Assembly (NCBI GenBank): GCA_017549665.1
Contig: JAFYUD010000015.1
Coordinates: 1 to 5,499 of the forward strand
From: Clostridia bacterium
GTDB lineage: Bacteria; Bacillota_A; Clostridia; Oscillospirales; Acutalibacteraceae
Length of the DNA stretch: 5,499 bases
Direction: 5' to 3'
In this document: positions 1-5,499 of the stretch, one piece after another
Numbering within the stretch: the stretch's first letter is position 1
How the letters are laid out: the number at the start of each line of letters is the position of its first letter
The notes under the pieces: model-generated
Told to the model about the DNA's origin: nothing
Database searches by the model: none
What the model saw: only the letters and a program-made list of their open reading frames with translations
Translations under genes and position numbers: made by a program

Positions 1-9
1 AATGACAGC

Positions 10-15
10 AGGTGA
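10..15 (+). promoter_or_regulatory. Ribosome binding site that decides the glycosidase start (ATG 21, not GTG 12)
   Basis: AGGTGA lies 5 nt before the ATG at 21, a good Shine-Dalgarno spacing. The longer reading frame begins at a GTG at 12, which lies inside this motif and has no purine-rich site before it. ATG 21 is therefore the better start, giving 705 rather than 708 residues. The promoter must lie left of the window. Confidence 0.7.
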
Positions 16-20
16 AAATT

Positions 21-2138
21 ATGAATCTGCCCGAAAGATGGATATGGTTACCAACCGAAAAATATCCCGATTTTCAGACAGCGCACTACAGTGCAATGTC
101 GGAGAAGCCTCACAGAAACTACTGTGTGGCTGAATTCAGAAAAGATTATCATTTCAGCAAAAAAGTCACCGCCCTGACACTTCGTTTCAGCGGTGATACT
201 GCTTTTGAAATTCATCTCAATGATAAAATGATTGCAACAGGTCCCGTGCCCGTTGCGGGTGACTTCCTGGGCAATGACTTCCCCAGAGGTCAGTTTTACA
301 TGAGTGAAATCACTCTCAAGCCTGACAGCTGCAATCTGAATTTTTACGCAAGAGTCAGACTCGGCCCTGTCAGCATCCATGAGTATTCCAAAGGTCACGG
401 CGGATTCATGCTCGGCAGCCTCGTTACCTTTGAGGACGGCACCAAGGATATCATCAACACTGACAGCACATGGCTTGCAAGAAAAAACGGTGCATATACA
501 AAGCCTTTTGAATTCGACAGCACAATTCCTGCCGACGAATGGGTAAATGCGGAAAACACACCCGATATATGGCATCCGGCACCGGCACCTCTTGCTCAGC
601 TTACATACGAAAATGTCAGTCTTCCCACTGATTCCGTTATTATCCCTGCCGGTGAAAAAACGGAAGCAATCATCGAAACCGACAGAATATATGCAGCACT
701 TTTAGGTCTCAAAGTAAAAGCTCAGGGCAAGGTCAATATAGAAGTTACAAGCTTTGAAACAGAAATCGACCACCGTTCAAAAACTGAGAAATTTGTGTTT
801 GACTCAGATTGTGAGTACAGAGGTCTTCAGATTCACAGCGCAGGCGGAATCAGAATAAAGGCTGAAAATCTTTCAGACAGCGAAGTTCAGATTATCCCCA
901 CAATAACAGCCGTCTGCTACCCCGTTTTCAACGAAGCGAAAACCATCACAAACGATGAAGACATCAATCTTGTCCTTGACGTATGCGCTCATACGCTTAA
1001 GTATTGCCGTCAGCATATTCATCTTGACAGTCCCTGTCATTATGAGCCTCTTGCCTGCACGGGCGATTACTACATCGAAAGCCTTATGACAGCATTTTCA
1101 TTCGGTGATATGGACCTTGCAAAGTTTGACATCATCAGGACAGCAGAGCTTATCCGTAACAACTCGGGCAGAATGTTCCACACAACATACAGCCTTATCT
1201 GGGTACAGATGCTTTATGATGTATATAAGCTCACAGGTGATAAAGATATGCTCAGAGAATGTGAGGATGCACTGATTATTCTTCTCAATCTTTTCCATAC
1301 ATATCTCGGAGACAACGGTATCATTGAGAATCCCCCTGATTATATGTTTATTGACTGGCTTTATATTGATGAGATTTCACTTCATCATCCTCCGAAATCT
1401 CTCGGTCAGAGCTGTCTTAACATGTTTTATTTCGGTGCACTTGAAACTGCCGTCAGAATTTTTACAATTCTTGATGATAATTCAATGGCAGACCTTTGCA
1501 GAAAGAATGCTGACAATCTTAAAAAGTGCGTCAATGAAATCCTTTTTGACAAAGAAAGACAGATGTTTACAGAAGGTCTCAACACTCCCACACCTGAAAA
1601 CCTTCTTTATTCGCAGATGCCGCAGAATACGGAAAAGATATACTACAGAAAGCACGCAAATATACTCGCTGCCTACTTCGGAATCTGTGACAAAGAAATG
1701 TGCGTAAACCTTCTTCACCGTATTATGTCAGATGACATTCCGGGTGAATATCAGGCTTATTTTGCACATTATCTCCTTGAAGCAGTCTACAGAAACGGAC
1801 TTCGTGACGAATACACACTTGAGCTTGTAAGAAAGTGGATTCCTCATGTAAAAGACTGCAGCAAGGGACTTACGGAAGGCTTTATTCCTCCCGAGCCTAC
1901 ATACAGCTTTGACCATTCACACGCATGGGGCGGCACACCGCTGTATTCACTTCCCCTTGCACTGACAGGTCTTGAGGTGCTGAAACCTGATTTCACCGAA
2001 ATCAGTCTTTCACCTTCACTTCTGGGACTTAAAAAAGCAGCAGTGCAGATTCCCACTCCCTACGGAAATATTACGGTTACTCTTGAAGACGGAAAACAGC
2101 CTGTTTTCGATGTACCCGCAGAAATAGAAATCAAATAA
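21..2138 (+). CDS. GH78-like (alpha-L-rhamnosidase-related) six-hairpin glycosidase, cytoplasmic
   Basis: Likely a glycoside hydrolase of the (alpha/alpha)6-barrel class, related to bacterial alpha-L-rhamnosidases (GH78). Residues are numbered from the ATG at 21 (705 aa). Residues about 30-190 look like the N-terminal beta-sandwich, with an early WIW and a LHLND-like 'IHLNDKMIATGP' strand pair. The helical barrel spans roughly 310-635. It contains DSPCHYEPLACTGD (336-349), which lines up without gaps with the GH78 signature DCPQRDERLGWTGD: Asp336, Pro338, Glu342 (position of the proposed general acid) and Thr-Gly-Asp 347-349 are kept, while the DER arginine and the tryptophan are lost. SHAWGG (633-638) followed by a short beta domain ending in PTPYGNI matches the GH78 C-terminal region. 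Glu619 or Glu625 could be the second carboxylate, but I cannot decide which. There is no signal peptide or membrane segment, so it should act inside the cell. nanA follows after 15 nt, suggesting an operon. The fold assignment is fairly secure; the substrate is unknown. Confidence 0.8.
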   Translation: MNLPERWIWLPTEKYPDFQTAHYSAMSEKPHRNYCVAEFRKDYHFSKKVTALTLRFSGDTAFEIHLNDKMIATGPVPVAGDFLGNDFPRGQFYMSEITLKPDSCNLNFYARVRLGPVSIHEYSKGHGGFMLGSLVTFEDGTKDIINTDSTWLARKNGAYTKPFEFDSTIPADEWVNAENTPDIWHPAPAPLAQLTYENVSLPTDSVIIPAGEKTEAIIETDRIYAALLGLKVKAQGKVNIEVTSFETEIDHRSKTEKFVFDSDCEYRGLQIHSAGGIRIKAENLSDSEVQIIPTITAVCYPVFNEAKTITNDEDINLVLDVCAHTLKYCRQHIHLDSPCHYEPLACTGDYYIESLMTAFSFGDMDLAKFDIIRTAELIRNNSGRMFHTTYSLIWVQMLYDVYKLTGDKDMLRECEDALIILLNLFHTYLGDNGIIENPPDYMFIDWLYIDEISLHHPPKSLGQSCLNMFYFGALETAVRIFTILDDNSMADLCRKNADNLKKCVNEILFDKERQMFTEGLNTPTPENLLYSQMPQNTEKIYYRKHANILAAYFGICDKEMCVNLLHRIMSDDIPGEYQAYFAHYLLEAVYRNGLRDEYTLELVRKWIPHVKDCSKGLTEGFIPPEPTYSFDHSHAWGGTPLYSLPLALTGLEVLKPDFTEISLSPSLLGLKKAAVQIPTPYGNITVTLEDGKQPVFDVPAEIEIK

Positions 2139-2153
2139 AAAGAGGTATAAATC

Positions 2154-3023
2154 ATGGAAAAATTCAAAGGACTCTTTACCGCTCAGCTCACTCCCTTTAC
2201 TGCTGACGGCAAAATCAACGAGAAAGCACTTGAACAGCTTATCAAAAACAATATAAAGATGGGTGTAAAAGGTTTTTATGTAGGCGGTACAACTGCTGAA
2301 GCATTCCTTATGTCTGCAGATGAAAGAAAGTATCTTCTTGAGCTTGTAAAGTCAATGGCTGAAGACAAGACAATCATTGCTCACATCGGCTCACTTAACG
2401 AGGCAGAAGCAATCAGCCTTGCACAGCACGCAGAAAAAACAGGCGCAGATGCTATCTCATCAGTAGCTCCCTTCTACTACAAATTTACTTTCAATGAAAT
2501 CAAAAATTACTACAACCGTGTTGCTGACAGTGTAAGCATCCCCATGCTAGTATACAACTTCCCCATGAACACAGGTGTCACAATGACAATGAAAGAGCTT
2601 GGCGAATTCTTCAAGGATGACAAATTCTTCGGCTTCAAGCACACTTCAAGTGACTTCTTCACACTTGAGCAGGTCAAGGCAAACTTCCCCGAAAAAATTG
2701 CTCTCAACGGCTTTGACGAAATGTTCCTTGCAGGTCTTTCAATGGGTGCAGACGGTGGTATCGGCAGCACATACAACTTCATGGCTGACAAGTTTGTAAA
2801 GATCAGAGAGCTCTTCATGGAGAACAAGATCGCAGAGGCTCAGGAAATCCAGCATACAGTCAACAAGATCGTTGCAGTTCTCTTCAGACTTGGTCTCATG
2901 CCTGCACAGAAGGAAGTTCTCAATCAGATGGGACTTGACTTCGGTGTCTGCAGACATCCCTTCGGTGAGCTTGACGATCAGGGCAAGGAAACAATCCGTA
3001 AGGAAATCCTTCCCCTTCTGTAA
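2154..3023 (+). CDS. nanA: N-acetylneuraminate lyase (sialic acid aldolase family)
   Basis: Predicted class I aldolase that cleaves N-acetylneuraminate to N-acetylmannosamine and pyruvate through a lysine Schiff base, in the cytoplasm. It is a full-length single TIM barrel (289 aa, usual for the DapA/NanA superfamily). By comparison with remembered E. coli NanA, Tyr134, Lys162, Thr164, Gly186, Asp188, Glu189 and Ser205 fall at a constant offset of three from Tyr137, Lys165, Thr167, Gly189, Asp191, Glu192 and Ser208. The blocks GFYVGG, PFYYKF, FKHTSSD and ADGGIGSTYN and the late CRHPFG are of the NanA type. The dihydrodipicolinate synthase arginine (YNVPSR) is Asn139 here, which argues against DapA. 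One oddity is that the GxxGE motif reads GTTAE (45-49), with Ala for the second Gly. AGAGG at 2141-2145 sits 8 nt before the ATG. It is probably cotranscribed with the upstream glycosidase. A different 2-keto-3-deoxy sugar acid substrate remains possible. Confidence 0.87.
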   Translation: MEKFKGLFTAQLTPFTADGKINEKALEQLIKNNIKMGVKGFYVGGTTAEAFLMSADERKYLLELVKSMAEDKTIIAHIGSLNEAEAISLAQHAEKTGADAISSVAPFYYKFTFNEIKNYYNRVADSVSIPMLVYNFPMNTGVTMTMKELGEFFKDDKFFGFKHTSSDFFTLEQVKANFPEKIALNGFDEMFLAGLSMGADGGIGSTYNFMADKFVKIRELFMENKIAEAQEIQHTVNKIVAVLFRLGLMPAQKEVLNQMGLDFGVCRHPFGELDDQGKETIRKEILPLL

Positions 3024-3042
3024 TTATATAAAAACATACAAA

Positions 3043-3082
3043 AAAGGTACAATCCGAAAGGACTGTACCTTTAATTTTTTTT
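3043..3082. terminator. Bidirectional intrinsic terminator between converging genes
   Basis: AAAGGTACA (3043-3051) pairs with TGTACCTTT (3064-3072). After one A/C mismatch, TCC pairs with GGA, closing a GAAA tetraloop (3056-3059). On the plus strand, AA and a run of eight T (3075-3082) follow, ending the nanA transcript. On the minus strand, the same stem is followed by a run of six T (3045-3040), the first three of which are in the stem. It can therefore also end the symporter transcript, which stops at 3098. The intergenic gap is 74 nt and this hairpin is its main content. Confidence 0.88.
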
Positions 3083-3097
3083 ATATTGATTCAGTAA

Positions 3098-4603
3098 TCA
3101 ATCAGCAACGTCAATGCCTCGCTCTTTTCTGAACACTGCAAGGTCTGCAATAACCTGCTTCTTCTTTTCGCCTGTAAGGTCGTAGAAGAACATGGGAATT
3201 GAGCAAAGAAGCATACTGATACCGGGAACGATTGAAACAAGTGTAAACATTGCAAAACGGAGATTGTCAGGCATCTCAGTTGCAGCAACAACAGCAGTTG
3301 ATGAGAGCATCTGCTCAGGCTTGAGACCGATAATCATATACATGATAACGATACCTGATGTTGCGAATGCGTTACCGATTTTATTGATAAAGCCCTGGCA
3401 TGCTGCACCGAGAGCATTATCACGGAAGCCTGTTTTAAGCTCCATAAAGTCAAGACAGTCGCAAATCATTGCAAAGCAGACTGTGTTGATAACACCGAGA
3501 GGAATACATGAAATGATGATGAAAGGAATACAAGCATAAAGATTCATTGTAAACCAGCCCACAAGAGTTGTCACGATACTTGCAACGAAGCCTGCAAGAC
3601 ATGAAACGATAACAAGCTTTTTATAGTCAAACTTCTTCATAAGCTTGGGCATAAAGAGTGTTGCGCCGAAAAGACCTACGATTGAGCTGATCTGGAAAAC
3701 AGTCTTTACTGTTGAAATACTTGCTTCAACAGCAGCAATTCTTTCAGCCTCGGTAAGAAGAGTTGTAAGGTCGGGACCGATGTAGAATGAATAACGTGCA
3801 ACGTGAATTGCAGCAGCACCGACCATGTAACGTCCTGCAGAAAGAACGCCCATAAGAAGAACAAGAACAAGAGGCTTACATGTAAAAATACGTTTGAGCT
3901 GAGAAGGCTCACCGGGCTGGCGCACACGTGAAGGCATCTTGATTCTTTCCTTTACGCCGAAGCATGAAACGGCATAAAGAATTGTACCGAGACCGACAGT
4001 GATAATTGCCATAACAAGATACTTTTTCTTCTGAACTGTAAGAGCATCCATAGGCTCTGCCGCATTTTCGACAACAGCAGCCATAATAAGACCGACTACA
4101 AGGAAAAGCACCTCAGGTACAGCTGAACCGATACTGTTGAAGATTTTGCTTACAGAGATAACTGAGCTTCTCTCCTCAGAATCGGGAGTCATAACATTGG
4201 GAAGTCCCCAGAATGAAACGTCACCCACCGTATAAAGCATACCCCATGCAACGTAAACAATAGCAGAGTAAATCATAAGCTGAGTCTTATCAAGATCAGG
4301 ACTCAGATACATAAGTATTGTCACTGCTGCAATAGGAATAAGCGCAAAACGGATAAACGGAATCATCTTACCGCTTTTAAGATTACTTCTGTCAACAATA
4401 ATGCCCATCAGAGGGTCATTGATAGCATCCCACACACGTGCAAGAAGCATAAGAAGAAGAACAAACATAGGTGCAAGCTGTAAGACATTAAGATAATAGT
4501 CACTTATGTAGCTTGACATAAGTGCATAAATCATACCCTGACCGAGACCTGCAACACAGAATGCCGTCATTTCATTTTTCTGAACATATTTTTTTCTGTC
4601 CAT
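3098..4603 (-). CDS. MFS sugar:cation symporter, GPH (MelB-like) family
   Basis: Predicted inner-membrane secondary transporter of the glycoside-pentoside-hexuronide:cation symporter family (TC 2.A.2), 501 aa, with about 12 hydrophobic helices. The family signature is clear: R56-x-WDAINDPLMG followed by D71-R-S and G78-K. From a by-eye alignment with remembered MelB, Asp59, Asp63 and Asp128 occupy the places of MelB Asp55, Asp59 and Asp124, and Trp132 that of Trp128, all at a constant offset of four; the cation site thus looks intact. MelB Asp19, a sugar contact, is Gly23 here, so the substrate is probably not melibiose. It is slightly longer than usual, with extra loop sequence near 178-195 and 273-296. 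The ATG at 4603 is supported by GGGGAGGTAA at 4612-4621 (spacing about 10-11 nt). It has its own promoter and converges on the glycosidase-nanA pair. Import of the substrate of that pair is a reasonable inference, not shown. Confidence 0.88.
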   Translation of the reverse strand: MDRKKYVQKNEMTAFCVAGLGQGMIYALMSSYISDYYLNVLQLAPMFVLLLMLLARVWDAINDPLMGIIVDRSNLKSGKMIPFIRFALIPIAAVTILMYLSPDLDKTQLMIYSAIVYVAWGMLYTVGDVSFWGLPNVMTPDSEERSSVISVSKIFNSIGSAVPEVLFLVVGLIMAAVVENAAEPMDALTVQKKKYLVMAIITVGLGTILYAVSCFGVKERIKMPSRVRQPGEPSQLKRIFTCKPLVLVLLMGVLSAGRYMVGAAAIHVARYSFYIGPDLTTLLTEAERIAAVEASISTVKTVFQISSIVGLFGATLFMPKLMKKFDYKKLVIVSCLAGFVASIVTTLVGWFTMNLYACIPFIIISCIPLGVINTVCFAMICDCLDFMELKTGFRDNALGAACQGFINKIGNAFATSGIVIMYMIIGLKPEQMLSSTAVVAATEMPDNLRFAMFTLVSIVPGISMLLCSIPMFFYDLTGEKKKQVIADLAVFRKERGIDVAD

Positions 4604-4638
4604 AAACAGGATTACCTCCCCATTTTCTTATATTGTAT

Positions 4639-4667
4639 ATATTAACACCAATCAGAACATTTTTCAA
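4639..4667 (-). promoter_or_regulatory. Sigma-A-type promoter of the symporter gene
   Basis: Reading the minus strand, TTGAAA (4667-4662) and TAATAT (4644-4639) are separated by exactly 17 nt, close to the housekeeping consensus. Transcription would start near 4632, giving a leader of about 30 nt that contains the GGGGAGG ribosome binding site. The position, in the 82-nt gap between yfcE and the symporter gene, fits. Confidence 0.7.
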
Positions 4668-4671
4668 TGTT
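4656..4671. repeat. 16-bp inverted repeat over the -35 box, candidate operator
   Basis: AACATT (4656-4661) and AATGTT (4666-4671) form a perfect 6-bp inverted repeat with a 4-nt centre. It contains the whole -35 hexamer of the symporter promoter. On the minus strand it is not followed by a T run, so it does not look like a terminator of yfcE. A dimeric repressor binding here would block the promoter; no regulator gene is in the window to test this. Confidence 0.4.
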
Positions 4672-4685
4672 TTTCTTATAAGTCA

Positions 4686-5219
4686 TTACATATATATTTC
4701 TGAATTTTCAAGGTTTTTCCACAGAAATTCATCATTATCAAAAACCATATAGCTGTGAGGACTGTTTTCCTTGGGAATTGAAACCGAGCCGGGATTCATA
4801 TATACAAAACCGTCACATTCAATATTTTTCGGCACATGAGTATGACCGCAAAGAAGAATGTCCCCCTGAGATAAGGGCGGAGGTGTTGTCTCATTGAATT
4901 TATGTCCGTGAGTAGCATATATAAGCTTGTCACCACAAGGAATAACAGCGTAATCTGCAAGCATGGGAAAATCAAGCACCATCTGGTCAACTTCTGTATC
5001 GCAATTACCTCTGACACAGAGAATCTTATCCTTCAGAGGATTGAGCATTGCTATAACTTCTTTGGGGGCATATTCCTTCGGAAGGTCATTTCTGGGTCCA
5101 TGGTAAAGAATATCACCGAGCAGAAGAAGTCTGTCACCCTTTTCCTCTTTGAATTTTTCAATAAGCATTCTGCAGTAATATGCAGAGCCGTGAATATCAG
5201 ATGCAATAATTATTTTCAT
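4686..5219 (-). CDS. yfcE: YfcE family metal-dependent phosphodiesterase
   Basis: Calcineurin-like metallophosphoesterase of the YfcE/MJ0936 family, 177 aa, close to the family's usual length. E. coli YfcE hydrolyses artificial phosphodiester substrates with a Mn-type dimetal centre; its physiological substrate is not settled. Metal-ligand motifs are complete: SDIH (Asp8, His10), GDILYHGPRN (Asp36), RGNCDTEVDQ (Asn72), THGH (His104) and GHTH (His126, His128), then NPGSVSIPK. The HGPRN and CDTEVDQ blocks are specific to YfcE within the superfamily. It should be cytosolic, with no signal peptide. GAGG at 5227-5230 is 7 nt before the ATG. The gene begins 15 nt after the stop of the dockerin gene on the same strand, so the two are probably cotranscribed. 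No strong terminator follows it before the symporter promoter, so some read-through is possible. Confidence 0.93.
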   Translation of the reverse strand: MKIIIASDIHGSAYYCRMLIEKFKEEKGDRLLLLGDILYHGPRNDLPKEYAPKEVIAMLNPLKDKILCVRGNCDTEVDQMVLDFPMLADYAVIPCGDKLIYATHGHKFNETTPPPLSQGDILLCGHTHVPKNIECDGFVYMNPGSVSIPKENSPHSYMVFDNDEFLWKNLENSEIYM

Positions 5220-5234
5220 ACTTATACCTCTTTT

Positions 5235-5499
5235 TTAAGGATCGCATACCTTACACTCCGAATAGCCGTAAAGCTCGGCATCTTCTACGGTAACGCATAT
5301 AACCGTACTGTCCTTTATTGTTCTGCAGTCGTCTCTGTGGTACTTACTTCCCGATTTCACCGATATATATACTGTACCGTAGGGATTATTCACAAGTGAA
5401 GAAGAGCCTGAGCTTACATTGAATTTATCAAGTCCTGCAGAAACACGCAATATTTTTCTTGCGTCCGACGCAGTTATTTTCCCGTCGCCGTTAACGTCT
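5235..5499 (-). CDS. C-terminal part of a dockerin-repeat protein with a Cys/His-rich tail domain (5' end outside window)
   Basis: Only the last 87 residues are present; the gene runs off the right edge. The open frame passes in phase through a TTG at 5450, so that codon is not the start. Visible residues 1-24 form a dockerin-type calcium loop and helix, DVNGDGKITASDA then RKILRVSAGLD, typical of the second of two dockerin repeats; the first would lie outside. After a Ser-rich linker (about 28-38) comes a C-terminal domain (about 41-87) with VYISVKSGSKYH, CRTIK and GYSECKVCDP. Its His54, Cys58, Cys82 and Cys85 are arranged like a zinc site. Similar short domains occur at the ends of some thermonuclease-like and secreted proteins and resemble the Ada metal-binding module. 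A secreted or cell-surface protein, possibly cellulosome-linked, is likely. The catalytic part, if any, is not visible. Confidence 0.85.
   Translation of the reverse strand, partial: DVNGDGKITASDARKILRVSAGLDKFNVSSGSSSLVNNPYGTVYISVKSGSKYHRDDCRTIKDSTVICVTVEDAELYGYSECKVCDP

Noticed and set aside
1..15. Possible 3' end of an upstream plus-strand gene (TGA at 3-5 or at 13-15)
   Set aside because: At most four codons are visible and either stop could be chance, so no gene can be supported without the sequence to the left.
48..575. 175-codon minus-strand open frame inside the glycosidase gene
   Set aside because: It is fully antisense to a well-supported gene, its protein is Cys-rich without family features, and it lacks a convincing ribosome binding site.
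2154..3023. Assignment of the aldolase as DapA (dihydrodipicolinate synthase)
   Set aside because: The carboxylate-binding arginine after YNxP is Asn139, and the NanA-type blocks, including Thr164 and ADGGIGSTYN, are present; the catabolic context also disagrees with lysine synthesis.
3192..3539. 115-codon plus-strand open frame inside the symporter gene
   Set aside because: It is antisense to conserved membrane helices of the symporter and shows no protein family features of its own.
4656..4672. Inverted repeat between yfcE and the symporter gene as a terminator
   Set aside because: The stem is only 6 AT-rich base pairs and, in the direction of yfcE transcription, is followed by CTGATTGG rather than a T run.
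4902..5399. 165-codon plus-strand open frame across yfcE and the dockerin gene
   Set aside because: Both opposite-strand genes have clear family motifs throughout; this frame gives a low-complexity product with no recognisable motif and spans their junction.

Overview
The window looks like chromosome from a low-to-moderate G+C Firmicute of the gut or rumen type, most likely a Ruminococcus or related Oscillospiraceae. The reasons are the strong AGAGG/GGAGG ribosome binding sites, a sigma-A-type promoter, cytoplasmic glycan-processing genes beside a GPH-family transporter, and the end of a dockerin-bearing protein at the right edge. No RNA gene, CRISPR array, insertion sequence or integrase is visible.

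Layout: bases 21-3023 hold two plus-strand genes, 15 nt apart, that look like an operon. The first encodes a roughly 700-residue (alpha/alpha)6-barrel glycosidase resembling family GH78 alpha-L-rhamnosidases but with a diverged catalytic signature. The second encodes a clear N-acetylneuraminate lyase (nanA type). A hairpin terminator (3043-3082) that can work in both directions separates them from a converging minus-strand gene for a MelB-like sugar:cation symporter (3098-4603). The symporter gene has its own promoter, and a perfect 16-bp inverted repeat lies over the -35 box. Further right on the minus strand are yfcE, a metal-dependent phosphodiesterase (4686-5219), and the 3' end of a gene whose product carries a dockerin repeat followed by a Cys/His-rich C-terminal domain (5235 to the edge).

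How they may work together (inference): the glycosidase has no signal peptide and so should act on material already brought into the cell. The neighbouring symporter could import that glycoside, and the lyase could cleave a released nonulosonic acid to a hexosamine plus pyruvate. The unusual point is a GH78-like enzyme, not a GH33 sialidase, coupled to a sialate lyase. Its substrate cannot be told from sequence alone. yfcE and the dockerin gene look like a separate transcription unit. Apart from this pairing I see no evidence for a wholly new system; the window mostly holds recognisable families.
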